64,000 nt of DNA from UBA2199 sp964628035 (GTDB taxonomy: Bacteria; Acidobacteriota; Aminicenantia; UBA2199), in assembly GCA_964628035.1 (NCBI GenBank), contig CAZVPI010000009.1, forward strand, positions 1 to 64,000, written 5' to 3'. Each line of letters starts with the position of its first letter. Within the stretch, counting starts at the first letter, position 1. The notes under the pieces were generated by a model. The model was not told where the DNA came from and ran no database searches. It worked only from the letters and a program-made list of their open reading frames with translations. A program made the translations under genes and the position numbers. Shown in pieces: positions 8,150 to 16,670 of the stretch.

Positions 8150-8359
8150 ATGAGCACCGGTTTCAAGGAGTTCGATAAACTGGAAGAGAAGATCAACCGG
8201 CTGATCGCCGGCATGAAATCGCTGCGCGAGGAGAACCAGAAGCTGAAAAAGGAACTCCAGGACATCCAGCGCGACTCCTCGCAGCGCGAGGGGGAGAAGA
8301 GCGAGATCCGCAAGAAGATCGCCTCGCTGATCAGCCTGGTCGACTCCATCGGCGACTGA
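8150..8359 (+). CDS. Small coiled-coil protein, ZapB-like
   Basis: 69 residues with almost continuous heptad character: LEEKINRLIAGMKSLREENQKLKKELQDI, then a charged stretch and a hydrophobic C-terminus IASLISLVDSIGD. Size and composition resemble ZapB, the coiled-coil partner of ZapA at the FtsZ ring. It lies immediately upstream of zapA, sharing one base (TGATG at 8357-8361), which supports a division role. An AAGGAGA site precedes it. Short coiled coils are hard to assign by sequence alone, so ZapB is a contextual call. Confidence 0.75.
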   Translation: MSTGFKEFDKLEEKINRLIAGMKSLREENQKLKKELQDIQRDSSQREGEKSEIRKKIASLISLVDSIGD

Positions 8360-8664
8360 TGGGCCAGGAAGTCGAGGTCACGATCACCGGCAAGCGCTTC
8401 GTGTTCCAGCTGGCCGACGATGTCCAGCTGCAGGAGTTCCTGCAGGTGGTCGAGTACGTGGAGAACAAGATCAACAAAATAAAGAGCAGGATGAACGAAT
8501 TGGACGCCCAGAAAGTGGGGTTGTTAACTTCGATAAACATCGCCCAGGACCTGTTCTCCCTCAAGAAGGAGAACGAGAAACTGGCCCAGATCCTGGGGCG
8601 GATCGACACGCTGCTTTCGCCGGAAAGCGAGGATGGAAAGTTAACCGTCAGTTTGTCGTCCTGA
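8359..8664 (+). CDS. zapA: Cell division protein ZapA
   Basis: 101 residues. The N-terminal globular part (EVEVTITGKRFVFQLADDVQLQEFLQVVEYVENKINKI) followed by a long helix fits the ZapA family, which stabilises FtsZ protofilaments. INIAQDLFSLKKENEKL matches the conserved helical region. It is translationally coupled to the ZapB-like gene and followed after 16 bases by rny. A pheT-zapB-zapA-rny order is seen in several phyla, which supports the call. Confidence 0.87.
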   Translation: MGQEVEVTITGKRFVFQLADDVQLQEFLQVVEYVENKINKIKSRMNELDAQKVGLLTSINIAQDLFSLKKENEKLAQILGRIDTLLSPESEDGKLTVSLSS

Positions 8665-8680
8665 TCTCGAGGAGGATGCC

Positions 8681-10237
8681 ATGATCGAGATCGTCATCGC
8701 GACGCTGCTCGGGGCCCTGCTGGGGGCGGGGGCGGTGCTCGCATTCAAGAAAAGCATCTTTGCCGGGGAGTTCCGCAAGGTCGAGGCGCTGCAGAAGGAG
8801 CTGGAGGCCCGCGGCCGCGAGGAGCTCGAGCGCCAGCGCAAGCAGTCGCAGCTGGAGCTGAAGGAGGAGTTCGCCGAGTGGAAGAACGAGTACAACCGCC
8901 GGCAGAACGAGAAGGTGAACCGCCTCAACGCCCTGGAGAAGCGGCTGATCCAGAAGGAGGAGACCCTCGACAAGCGCTACGCCAACCTGGACAACCGCGA
9001 AAAGGAGCTGAAGAAGAAGGAACGCGACCTGGACCTGCAGGAGGAGGAGATCGCCGCCATCCGCGCCCAGGTCAACCAGCTGCAGGAGGAGCAGCGCCAG
9101 AAGCTGGAGAAGATCGCCGGCCTCACCGTGCAGGAGGCCAAGGACCTGATCATCAAGCAGTACGAGAGCGAGGCGCGGCTCGAGTCGGCCCAGCGGCTCA
9201 AGCAGATCGAGGAGGAGCTGAAGGAGAAGAGCACGGGGCTGGCCAAGGAGGCCATCTCCAACGCCGTGCAGCGCATCGCCACCGAGCACGTGGTCTCCTC
9301 GTCGGTCACGGTGATCGACCTGCCCTCGGACGAGATGAAGGGGCGCATCATCGGCCGCGAGGGGCGCAACATCCGCGCCCTGGAGAACGCCACCGGGGTC
9401 GACTTCATCGTCGACGACACGCCCGAGGCCATCCTGGTCTCGTCGTTCGACCCCATCCGCCGCGAGATCGCCAAGCAGGTCATCGAGACGCTGATCGCCG
9501 ACGGCCGCATCCATCCGGCGCGCATCGAGGAGATCGTCGACCGCGTCAAGGGCAACTTCGACAACTACCTGCGCAAGCAGGGCGAGGCGGCCGTGCTGGA
9601 GCTGGGCATCCGCGACCTCAACCCCGAGCTGTACTTCTACCTGGGCAAGCTCAAGTTCCGCTCCTCGTTCGGCCAGAACGTGCTGGAGCACTCCAAGGAC
9701 GTGGCCTGGATCGCCGCCTACCTGGCGCGCGAGGTCGGGGCCAGCGCCAACGTCTGCAAGCGCGCCGGGCTGCTGCACGACGTGGGCAAGGCCATCGACC
9801 GCGAGACCGAGGGCACGCACACCCAGCTCTCGGTGGAGCTGGCCAAGAAATACGGCGAGTCGGCCGCGGTCCAGGACGCCATCGCCTCGCACCACATGGA
9901 CACGGCCTTCACCTCCATCGAGGCCGTCCTCATCCAGGCCGCCGACAGCATCTCCGCCGCGCGCCCCGGCGCCCGGCGCGAGATCCTCGAAACCTACATC
10001 AAGCGCCTGGAAAAGCTGGAGGAGGTGAGCAAGTCGTTCAGCGGCGTCACCAAGGCCTACGCCCTGCAGGCCGGCCGCGAGGTGCGCGTGATCGTCAACG
10101 CCAACGAGCTGGACGACAACCGCACGTTCCTGATCTGCAAGGACATCGCCCGCAAGATCCAGGACGAGATGGAGTACCCGGGGCAGATCAAGGTCTCGGT
10201 GATCCGCGAGGTGAGGGCCATCGAATATGCCAAGTAG
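8681..10237 (+). CDS. rny: Ribonuclease Y
   Basis: 518 residues, family length. Residues 2-22 form an N-terminal membrane anchor. A long charged coiled coil runs to about 190. The KH domain contains GRIIGREGRNIRALENATG, and the HD domain contains LEHSKDVAWIAAYLAREVG and the metal-binding LLHDVGKA. RNase Y is the membrane-bound endoribonuclease that initiates mRNA decay in many bacteria lacking RNase E. The start follows GGAGGATGCC. Its 3' end overlaps the next gene by 11 bases, giving the widespread rny-ymdB pair. Confidence 0.97.
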   Translation: MIEIVIATLLGALLGAGAVLAFKKSIFAGEFRKVEALQKELEARGREELERQRKQSQLELKEEFAEWKNEYNRRQNEKVNRLNALEKRLIQKEETLDKRYANLDNREKELKKKERDLDLQEEEIAAIRAQVNQLQEEQRQKLEKIAGLTVQEAKDLIIKQYESEARLESAQRLKQIEEELKEKSTGLAKEAISNAVQRIATEHVVSSSVTVIDLPSDEMKGRIIGREGRNIRALENATGVDFIVDDTPEAILVSSFDPIRREIAKQVIETLIADGRIHPARIEEIVDRVKGNFDNYLRKQGEAAVLELGIRDLNPELYFYLGKLKFRSSFGQNVLEHSKDVAWIAAYLAREVGASANVCKRAGLLHDVGKAIDRETEGTHTQLSVELAKKYGESAAVQDAIASHHMDTAFTSIEAVLIQAADSISAARPGARREILETYIKRLEKLEEVSKSFSGVTKAYALQAGREVRVIVNANELDDNRTFLICKDIARKIQDEMEYPGQIKVSVIREVRAIEYAK

Positions 10238-11063
10238 GACGGTGCGCCTGCTGCTCGTCGGCGACGTGGTCGGCCGCCCCGGCCGCCGCTTCCTGCGCGC
10301 CGCCCTGCCGCGCATCCGCGAGGCCCTGCGCCCCGACCTGGTCGTGGCCAACGGCGAGAATTCGGCCGGCGGCCTGGGCATCATCCGCCGCACCGCCGAC
10401 GAGCTCTTCGAGGCCGGGGCCAACGTCCTGACCGGCGGCAACCATGTCTGGGACAAGAAGGAGGCGCTGGAGCTGCTGGCCAGCGAGGGGCGCGTGCTGC
10501 GGCCGCTGAACTATTCCAGCGCCGCCCCCGGCCGCGGCTCGTTCGTGTTCCAGACCGCCGGCGGCTGCCCGGTGACGGTGGTCAGCCTGCAGGGGCGGGT
10601 GTTCATGGAGCCGGTGGTCGACAACCCCTTCGCCTGCATCGACGGCTTCCTCAAGGACTACCCGCATCCGGTGGTGCTGGTCGATTTCCACGCCGAGGCC
10701 ACGGCCGAAAAGCAGGCGCTGGGCTTCTTCCTCGACGGCCGCGTGAGCGCCGTGCTCGGCACCCACACCCACGTGCCGACGGGCGACGCCCGCATCCTGG
10801 AGAAGGGGACCGCCTACCAGACCGACGTCGGCATGACCGGCACCCTGGACTCGGTCATCGGCATGACCCAGGAGCCCATCGTGCGCAAGTTCCTCACCGG
10901 CATGCACCAGCGCTTCGAGGTGGCCAGCGGCAGCCAGGTGCTCGACCTGACGCTGGTCGACGTCGACGCCGGCAGCGGCCGCGCGCTGCGCGTCGAGGCG
11001 CATCGGTATTTCGAGGAGACGTATCTTCAGGAGCTCGAAAAGCAGGGCGGAGCGGACTCTTAG
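10227..11063 (+). CDS. ymdB: YmdB-family metallophosphoesterase (2',3'-cyclic nucleotide phosphodiesterase)
   Basis: 278 residues. Metal-binding motifs are in family order: GDVVGRPGRR, NGENSAGG, GGNHVWDKKE, DFHAEATAEK and GTHTHVPTGDARI. In Bacillus the homologue hydrolyses 2',3'-cyclic nucleotides and affects biofilm formation and motility; the physiological role here is unknown. It starts within the end of rny, so the pair should be coupled. The gene ends the long operon that began at thrS; the spacer after it holds a dispersed repeat rather than a classical terminator. Confidence 0.93.
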   Translation: MPSRTVRLLLVGDVVGRPGRRFLRAALPRIREALRPDLVVANGENSAGGLGIIRRTADELFEAGANVLTGGNHVWDKKEALELLASEGRVLRPLNYSSAAPGRGSFVFQTAGGCPVTVVSLQGRVFMEPVVDNPFACIDGFLKDYPHPVVLVDFHAEATAEKQALGFFLDGRVSAVLGTHTHVPTGDARILEKGTAYQTDVGMTGTLDSVIGMTQEPIVRKFLTGMHQRFEVASGSQVLDLTLVDVDAGSGRALRVEAHRYFEETYLQELEKQGGADS

Positions 11064-11074
11064 TGTTCGTGTCC

Positions 11075-11331
11075 GTTTTCGTGTTGGCAAGAAACTCGAT
11101 GAACGAGAAGGGATCGTTATCGTGGGAGTGGTAGTAGCGGCAACAGAAGAGCTTTCGGGATTCGTGGTTCGAAGGAACCAAGGCTTTCCAATCGCCTCTA
11201 GCCTACAGCCTGTCGCCCAGTCCTGGTGATTCGTGATTGGAACGGCACCCAAGAGATCTGTTTTTTTTTTCACTTTTTGCCTTTTCCCTTTTGCCTTGCG
11301 CCTTGATGCTTGGGCTTCGTTGCCCTCTGCG
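11075..11331 (-). repeat. Dispersed mosaic intergenic repeat, copy 1
   Basis: Read on the minus strand this segment resembles 12655-12930, 13795-14090 (minus) and 28115-28330. Shared blocks include a GGCAAAAG-rich purine tract, the block GTGCCGTTCCAATCACG, a run of GAATCACG-like words, a GCCGCTACTACCACTCCCACGA-like tract and TTCATCGAGTTTCTTGCC. On the plus strand 11280-11314 is a clear heptamer array (CCTTTTC, CCTTTTG, CCTTGCG, CCTTGAT, GCTTGGG). No convincing ORF lies in the spacer 11064-11411. Confidence 0.75.
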
Positions 11332-11332
11332 G

Positions 11333-11361
11333 TTGACTTTTTGCTCCCCGAGGCTTACAAT
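11333..11361 (+). promoter_or_regulatory. Sigma-70-type promoter of the flippase-like gene
   Basis: TTGACT (11333-11338), 17 bases, TACAAT (11356-11361). The predicted start is near 11368, about 44 bases before the ATG at 11412. It lies directly against the repeat copy. Confidence 0.6.
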
Positions 11362-11411
11362 GAAATCCTGGTGCTCGAGTTTTTAACGATTTTCCCCGTA
11401 GGCCCCCTTTC

Positions 11412-12446
11412 ATGCAGCGGAAACTGATCAAGGTCACGGCCGTGCTGTGCGTGGCCATCTTCGTCTACCTGATCATCCGCGCCGATCCCAAGGAGCTGCT
11501 GCGCCTGCTGGGCCGCCTCTCCTGGCTGGGCATCGTCACCCTGGTCGCGCTGCGCCTCGTTTTCTGGTCCGTCCGCACCTGGTCCTGGCAGCTGGTGCTG
11601 CGCAGCTGCAGCGCCTGCGGCGGCCGCGTCCCCTTCGCCACCCTTTTCTGGGCCGAGCTGGCCGGCCATGCCGTGGGGCACTTCACCCCCTCGGCCAAGA
11701 TCGGCGGCGACGCCATCCGCGCCGTGATGATCACCCAGGTGCCCAAGAATCGGAGCCTGGCCTCGGTGGTGGTCGACAAGACGATCGAGCTGATGGCCAC
11801 GGTGCTGATGATGAGCATCGGGCTCTTCATCACCCTGTGGCGCATCCGCATGGCGCCTGCGCAGCGGACCGTCTTCCTCGCGCTGACGGCGTTCACGGCC
11901 TTGCTGATCGCCATTCTCTTCCGCAAGCAGAAGAAGGGCCTCTTCGTCTGGATCCTGGAGACCCTGAAGCGGCTGCGCATCCGCTCCAAGTACCTCGAGG
12001 GCAAGCGCGGCCGGCTGCTGGAAACCGACGCCATCATCGCCGATTTTTACCGCCACCACCGCCGCGTTTTCCTGGCGGTCTTCCTGCAGTACGTGTTCAT
12101 GATGTTCCTCTGGGCGCTGGAGATGCACCTGAGCTTCTGGTTCCTGGGCCTGCGCACCCTGACGCCGATGAAGAGCTTCCTGATCACCATGCTGGGCATC
12201 GTGGCCAACATCGTGCCGGTGATCCCGGCCGGCATCGGCATCTACGACATGAGCTACCTGCCCATCTTCGCCATCTTCCGCGTGCCGCTGCGCTTCGGCA
12301 TCACCGTGGTCCTGCTGCGGCGCATGCTGAACCTGCTGATGGCCGTCATCGGGCTTTTCCCCATGTTGCGCCTGAAAGCCAGGCCCGCGCCGGAGAATGC
12401 CGCTCCCCTGGCCGTCGCCGAAGCGGCTGCGAACGAAAGCACGTAG
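11412..12446 (+). CDS. Integral membrane protein of the lysylphosphatidylglycerol synthase TM/UPF0104 family
   Basis: 344 residues with about eight membrane helices. The family hallmarks are GHFTPSAKIGGDAIRAVMI in the middle and the late glycine/proline-rich segment VPVIPAGIGIYDMSYL. This fold is the flippase-like domain of MprF and of AglD-type proteins, often acting on polyprenyl- or phospholipid-linked substrates. The substrate cannot be read from sequence. The Ala/Glu-rich tail (APENAAPLAVAEAAANEST) is low complexity. It stands alone between repeat-filled spacers with its own promoter. Confidence 0.82.
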   Translation: MQRKLIKVTAVLCVAIFVYLIIRADPKELLRLLGRLSWLGIVTLVALRLVFWSVRTWSWQLVLRSCSACGGRVPFATLFWAELAGHAVGHFTPSAKIGGDAIRAVMITQVPKNRSLASVVVDKTIELMATVLMMSIGLFITLWRIRMAPAQRTVFLALTAFTALLIAILFRKQKKGLFVWILETLKRLRIRSKYLEGKRGRLLETDAIIADFYRHHRRVFLAVFLQYVFMMFLWALEMHLSFWFLGLRTLTPMKSFLITMLGIVANIVPVIPAGIGIYDMSYLPIFAIFRVPLRFGITVVLLRRMLNLLMAVIGLFPMLRLKARPAPENAAPLAVAEAAANEST

Positions 12447-12484
12447 ATCGAGCGAGAGAAAAGCAAAAAGTGAAAGGGAAACGT

Positions 12485-12512
12485 GGCGTACGGCTTAGGG
12501 CGTAAGGTGTAC
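12485..12512 (+). repeat. GGCGTAC-type heptamer array
   Basis: Four consecutive 7-base units (GGCGTAC, GGCTTAG, GGCGTAA, GGTGTAC), close to the 3' end of the preceding gene. The rest of the spacer 12447-12654 has a GTCCCCAAGGGGG-like palindrome near 12610 and no supportable gene. Confidence 0.7.
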
Positions 12513-12654
12513 GCCAACGGCAAAGTGGCAGATACGCCGTACTATTCAGCAACGTCCAGGCCAACGGTCCTCCAAGGCGCCACGCCGCCGGCCCTGGCAA
12601 GGGCGGCGTCCCCAAGGGGGCTTGCCTCCGAGCGGGGTGCCACGTACCAAGTCA

Positions 12655-12930
12655 TGAAGGCCCTCAAAAAAAAAGGTAATAAGGTTAAAGCAAGAAGAAT
12701 GTATTGAAGAATTTACGATGCGCTGGAAATCATCGAGATCCTAAGCAAAAGGCCAAAGGCAAAAGGCAAAAGTGAAGAAAAATAGATCACGTGAGTGCCC
12801 TGCCAATCACTACTCACGAATTACTAATCACCAGAGGGGACTCGTTCCATGGCTGGCTGCTGCCACTATGACGATCACGACCACGTCTGGTCTTTCTAAT
12901 TTCCCGCTGACACTGACACGGAGAGACCGG
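12655..12930 (+). repeat. Dispersed mosaic intergenic repeat, copy 2
   Basis: Direct-orientation copy of the element seen inverted at 13795-14090. It contains four GCAAAAG heptamers (12745-12772), AATCACT-type heptamers (12804-12831), GACTCGTTCCATGGCTGGC and a CACGATCACGACCACG tract ending in CTGACACTGACACGG. With the inverted copy it brackets the ICMT-family gene. No ORF is supportable. Confidence 0.75.
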
Positions 12931-12938
12931 TTTGGCTA

Positions 12939-13682
12939 TTATGAATACCTGGACTTGCCCATCAGGGTCAGGGTGGCGTGCAGGGCGAACAGGGCCAGGA
13001 CCGGCGCGGCGTGCCACCAGAAATGGCGGATGGCGCCTCCGTCCAGGTGGTATTGCTTCAGGAGCAGGACCACGGCGAAGAAGAAGACCCAGTAGAACGT
13101 GGTGCCCCGTTCGCGGATGACCGCCTTGACGGGGTTGAAGGGATAGTCATTCTTGCGGTACAGCGAGAAGCGCGGGATGACCTTGGGCACGGCCTTGAGG
13201 TAGGCGCGGTATTCCTCCCCGAACTGCCGCTCCAGGAAGCGCTCCTCCGAGTGGATGATGAAATAATAGTTGGGGATGAAGAAGAGGTTGAAGAGCAGCA
13301 GGCCGGCGGGGCTGCCGTAGGCCAGCAGCACGCCGTTGTAGACGAGGAAATTGCCGACGTACAGGGGGTTGCGCACGATGGAGTAGAGGCCGCTGGTGTT
13401 GAGGTTTTCGGCCTTGAGGAAATTCTCGCGGCCGGAGGTGCTGGGCTTGGAGAAGCCGACGGCGACGATGCGGGTGGCGGCGCCGGCCAGGGCGATGGCC
13501 AGGCCTAGGGCGCTCAGCCAGCCGTTCAGGGAGTGGAAATCGCGGGGCGGGAAGAAAAAGAGGATCAGCAGCACGACGGGAATGACGCTGATCGCGCGGA
13601 AGCGGAAGCAGGCATGGCCGACGGCGTCCTTCAGGGACGCCTTGCCGGCGCCGGTTTGCTCGTTTGCTGTCAGGGTGCTCAT
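12939..13682 (-). CDS. Isoprenylcysteine carboxyl methyltransferase (ICMT/PEMT)-family membrane protein
   Basis: 247 residues. Four or five membrane helices and the family motif YSIVRNPLYVGNF, followed by EERFLERQFGEEYRAYLKAVP, place it in the ICMT/phospholipid methyltransferase superfamily, which uses S-adenosylmethionine at the membrane. A second pair of C-terminal helices (about 195-240) follows. In bacteria such proteins methylate diverse lipids or are uncharacterised, so no substrate is proposed. The gene stands alone and is flanked on both sides by inverted copies of the same dispersed repeat. Confidence 0.8.
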   Translation of the reverse strand: MSTLTANEQTGAGKASLKDAVGHACFRFRAISVIPVVLLILFFFPPRDFHSLNGWLSALGLAIALAGAATRIVAVGFSKPSTSGRENFLKAENLNTSGLYSIVRNPLYVGNFLVYNGVLLAYGSPAGLLLFNLFFIPNYYFIIHSEERFLERQFGEEYRAYLKAVPKVIPRFSLYRKNDYPFNPVKAVIRERGTTFYWVFFFAVVLLLKQYHLDGGAIRHFWWHAAPVLALFALHATLTLMGKSRYS

Positions 13683-13794
13683 TTCGTTTTCCTAAACGGA
13701 AGCTGGGGCCGGGAAACCGGCCCGGGCCTATTGTAAGGGAATCGGGCGGAAAAAGCAAGAGCGGGAGGCGGTGACAGTGTCCCAGTCAGCAAGA

Positions 13795-14090
13795 ATCTCA
13801 GCGAACCCTGAGTGTCGGTCTCGGTGTCGGCAAGAAACTCAATGAACTAGAAGTGAGCGTGATCGTGATGGTGCTGGCGGCCAGCCCTGGAACGAGTTGT
13901 TTCTGGTGATGGGTACGGAGTGATCCGTGATTGGAACGGCACTCCAGGGATCTTTTTTCTTCGCTTTTTCCTTTTTTCTTTTGCCTCAGGATCTCGCTTG
14001 TTTCAACGCATCGAGATTTTTTCAAGGCTTTCCTCTTCCTTTCACCTTATTCCTTTTCCCTTTTGAGGGCCCTGGTTTGAGTCCGATCAT
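13795..14090 (-). repeat. Dispersed mosaic intergenic repeat, copy 3 (inverted relative to copy 2)
   Basis: The minus strand shares with copy 2 the ordered blocks GGCCCTCAAAA, GAGATCCT, a GGCAAAAG tract, CCAATCACG, AACTCGTTCCA and CACGATCACG. Plus-strand heptamers CCTTTCA, CCTTATT, CCTTTTC, CCTTTTG lie at 14038-14065. It fills the divergent spacer between the ICMT-family gene and xseA. Confidence 0.75.
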
Positions 14091-14138
14091 CCCCGCCAGG
14101 GGATTGCTGCTTGGTGGAATGGTGTCGTGGTTTTCCTG

Positions 14139-14167
14139 TTGCCCCTGTCGCCCCGTTGCGCTATAAT
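14139..14167 (+). promoter_or_regulatory. Sigma-70-type promoter of the xseA operon
   Basis: TTGCCC (14139-14144), 17 bases, TATAAT (14162-14167). Transcription would begin near 14174, about 60 bases before xseA and at the first codon of a short open frame (14173-14229). Confidence 0.6.
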
Positions 14168-14172
14168 AAAGC

Positions 14173-14229
14173 ATGAAAAGCGCAGGAAATTTTCCGCGAA
14201 TCGCCACGCCGCGGGCCGCGACGTGCTGA
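14173..14229 (+). CDS. Possible 18-codon leader ORF ahead of xseA
   Basis: ATG at 14173 opens an 18-residue frame ending TGA at 14227-14229, 4 bases before the xseA start. It would begin at the predicted transcription start and so be translated leaderlessly, with xseA coupled to it. xseA itself has only AAGGG directly abutting its ATG, which is poor spacing. No family resemblance; the call rests only on position. Confidence 0.25.
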   Translation: MKSAGNFPRIATPRAATC

Positions 14230-14233
14230 AGGG

Positions 14234-15580
14234 ATGCAACCAGGCGAAGAAAAGATCTACAAGGTCTCCGAGCTGACCCAGCTGCTCAAGATGACGCTGG
14301 AGGGGCAGTTCGCCGCCGTGGCGGTGCTGGGCGAGGCCTCGGGGGTCGTCCTGGCCGGCTCCGGCCACTTGTATTTCACCCTCAAGGACGCCGGCGGCGC
14401 CATGAAAGTGGCCATGTTCCGCGGCGCCCTGCAGCGCAGCACCCTGAAGCGGCTGGAGAACGGCCAGCAGGTGGTCGTGCGCGGCATGGTCTCCGTCTAC
14501 CCCCTGCGCGGCGAGATGCAGATCATCGCCAGCGACATCCGCCTGCAGGGCATCGGCGACATCTACGCCGCCCTGGAGAAGCTGAAGCGCGTCTACCAGG
14601 AGAAGGGCTACTTCGACGCCCAGCGCAAGAAGGCGCTGCCGCTGCTGCCGGGGCGCATCGGCGTGGTCACCTCGCCGACGGGCGCCGCCGTGCGCGACAT
14701 CGTGCGCATCCTGCGCCGCCGCTTCCCCGGCATCGCCGTCGTCGTCTACCCGGCGCGGGTGCAGGGGGAGGGTGCGGCCGCCGAGATCGCGGCCGGCATC
14801 GACTACTTCAACGCCGCCGCGCCGCCGGCCGCCGTCGACGTGCTGATCGTCGGCCGCGGCGGCGGCAGCTACGAGGACCTGTGGGCGTTCAACGAGGCCC
14901 CGGTGGTCGAGGCCATTTTCCGCAGCCGCCTGCCGGTGATCTCGGCCGTGGGCCACGAGACCGACTTCACCATCGCCGATTTCGTCGCCGACCTGAGGGC
15001 CGCCACCCCCTCGGCCGCCGCCGAGCTGGTGGTGGGCAGGAAGGACGAGTTCCTCAGCCGCATCGAATTCCTGCGCCACCGCCTGATGCGGCGCCTGGAG
15101 GGGGAGCTGCACCGGCGGCGCATGCACGCGCAGCGTCTGCGCGGCGATTCGGCGCTGGCCGCCTTCCCCGGGCGCCTGCGCGAGCTGGCCCAGCGCCTGG
15201 ACGGCGGCGAGCTCGCCATCGACCGCCTGTTCGGGGGGGCGCTGGCCCGTTGGACGTCGCGCTGGCACCAGGTCGCCCGCCGTTTCGCGGCCTGCGACCC
15301 CGCCGCCGCGGCGGCCAACCGCCGGCTGCGGCTGCAGAACCTGCGCCTGCAGGCCGGTGCGCGCTTCGGCGAGCACCTGCAGCAACGGCGCGAGCTCGTC
15401 GCCGCCCTGCGCTCGAAGCTGGACGGGCTGAACCCGGAGGGCATCCTGGCCAGGGGCTATTCGATCACCACCGACAGCCGCCGGCGCGTGGTGCGCGACG
15501 CGGCCACCCTGGCCCCAGGCGACGACGTGCACATCCGCTTCCACCGCGGCTCGGCCGCGGCGCGGGTGATGGAGGAGTGA
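14234..15580 (+). CDS. xseA: Exodeoxyribonuclease VII large subunit
   Basis: 448 residues. An N-terminal OB domain (KIYKVSELTQLLK, then GSGHLYFTLKD) is followed by the catalytic domain, with VTSPTGAAVRDI, VYPARVQGEGAA, DVLIVGRGGGSYEDLWAFNE and SAVGHETDFTIADFVADLRAATPSAAAEL. A long helical C-terminal region follows and ends in the conserved ILARGYSI. With XseB it degrades single-stranded DNA in both directions in repair. xseB follows after 3 bases; the operon continues into ispA and dxs, a common arrangement. Confidence 0.96.
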   Translation: MQPGEEKIYKVSELTQLLKMTLEGQFAAVAVLGEASGVVLAGSGHLYFTLKDAGGAMKVAMFRGALQRSTLKRLENGQQVVVRGMVSVYPLRGEMQIIASDIRLQGIGDIYAALEKLKRVYQEKGYFDAQRKKALPLLPGRIGVVTSPTGAAVRDIVRILRRRFPGIAVVVYPARVQGEGAAAEIAAGIDYFNAAAPPAAVDVLIVGRGGGSYEDLWAFNEAPVVEAIFRSRLPVISAVGHETDFTIADFVADLRAATPSAAAELVVGRKDEFLSRIEFLRHRLMRRLEGELHRRRMHAQRLRGDSALAAFPGRLRELAQRLDGGELAIDRLFGGALARWTSRWHQVARRFAACDPAAAAANRRLRLQNLRLQAGARFGEHLQQRRELVAALRSKLDGLNPEGILARGYSITTDSRRRVVRDAATLAPGDDVHIRFHRGSAAARVMEE

Positions 15581-15583
15581 ACC

Positions 15584-15820
15584 ATGAAGAAGGAGAATCT
15601 CGATTTCGAGGCGGCGCTGAAGAAGCTCGAGGCCATCGTGGCCAGGCTGGAGGGCCCCGACGTCCCCCTGCAGGAGGGATTCGCCCTCTACGAGGAGGGG
15701 ATGAAGCTCAGCGCCCGGATGCGCAAGGAGCTGAACGAGATCGAGAGGAAGGTCAAGATCCTGCAGAAGGACGCCCAAGGCGACCTGCGCGAGGCCGACT
15801 TCGAGAGCGCCGATGAATGA
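15584..15820 (+). CDS. xseB: Exodeoxyribonuclease VII small subunit
   Basis: 78 residues, family length. DFEAALKKLEAIVARLEGPDVPLQEGFALYEEGMKL is diagnostic. Several copies bind the helical region of XseA. The gene overlaps ispA by 8 bases, so all four genes of this operon are tightly coupled. Confidence 0.95.
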   Translation: MKKENLDFEAALKKLEAIVARLEGPDVPLQEGFALYEEGMKLSARMRKELNEIERKVKILQKDAQGDLREADFESADE

Positions 15821-16670
15821 CGACCGCCTGGCGCAGCTCGCCGCCGCCGTCGACCGCGAGCTCCTGGCCGGCCTGGACCCGGGCCGGGGCACGCTCGAGG
15901 CCGCCATGCACTACGCCCTGTCCGTCGGCGGCAAGCGCCTGCGGCCGCTGCTGTTCCTCAGCCTGCTCGAGGCCTGCGCCGTCGAGCCGCTGGCGCACCT
16001 GGGCGTCGCCTCGGCGCTGGAGATCATCCACACCTATTCGCTGATCCACGACGACCTGCCGGCGATGGACGACGACGACCTGCGCCGCGGCCAGCCCACG
16101 GTGCACAAGAAGTTCAACGAGGCGGCGGCGCTGCTGGCCGGCGACACGCTGCTGACCTACGCCTTCGAGAAGATCGCCGCCGCGCCGCTGCCCGCGGAGC
16201 AGGCGGTGGAGATCATCGCCCTGGTGACGCGCTGCATCGGCAAGGAGGGGATGGCCCGCGGCCAGGCGCTGGACCTGGAATTCGCCGGCGACGCCGCCGC
16301 CATCGGCGAGATCCACCGCCTCAAGACCGCCGAGCTGATCAAGGGGTCGCTGCTGGCCGCCGCCGTCATCGCCCGCCTCGACGGCCGCCGGCGCGCGCTG
16401 CTGGAGCAGGCCGGCATCGCCCTCGGCCTGGGCTTCCAATTGGCCGACGACCTGCTCGACGCGGTCGGCGACGAGGCCCAGGCGGGCAAGAAGCTGCGCA
16501 AGGACGGGGGCAACCGCAGCCCCAACGCCGTCCTGTACCGCGGCCTGGAGGCGGTGCGCGCCGACATCGACGGCCGTTACCGCGAGGCCTGCGCCTGCTT
16601 CGCCCAGATGGGCATCGGCCACCCGCCGCTGCTGGCCCTGGCGCGCAACATGCTCTTCAGGAGCCAATGA
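15813..16670 (+). CDS. ispA: Polyprenyl synthetase, geranyl/farnesyl diphosphate synthase type
   Basis: 285 residues. The first aspartate-rich motif is in HDDLPAMDDDDLRRGQPTVHKKF and the second in QLADDLLDAVGDE. GGKRLRPLL lies near residue 40. The length and the two-residue insertion in the first motif fit the short-chain bacterial FPP/GGPP synthases, which condense IPP with allylic diphosphates. Product chain length is not certain from sequence. The gene sits between xseB and dxs, linking it to the non-mevalonate pathway. Confidence 0.92.
   Translation: MNDDRLAQLAAAVDRELLAGLDPGRGTLEAAMHYALSVGGKRLRPLLFLSLLEACAVEPLAHLGVASALEIIHTYSLIHDDLPAMDDDDLRRGQPTVHKKFNEAAALLAGDTLLTYAFEKIAAAPLPAEQAVEIIALVTRCIGKEGMARGQALDLEFAGDAAAIGEIHRLKTAELIKGSLLAAAVIARLDGRRRALLEQAGIALGLGFQLADDLLDAVGDEAQAGKKLRKDGGNRSPNAVLYRGLEAVRADIDGRYREACACFAQMGIGHPPLLALARNMLFRSQ

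Noticed and set aside
12483..12707. 74-codon ORF in the spacer after the flippase-like gene
   Set aside because: Lies wholly in repeat sequence, has no ribosome site and no family-like sequence.
12804..12831. Regularly spaced short repeats suggestive of a mini CRISPR array
   Set aside because: Units are 7 bases with no spacers between them, and no cas gene is present.
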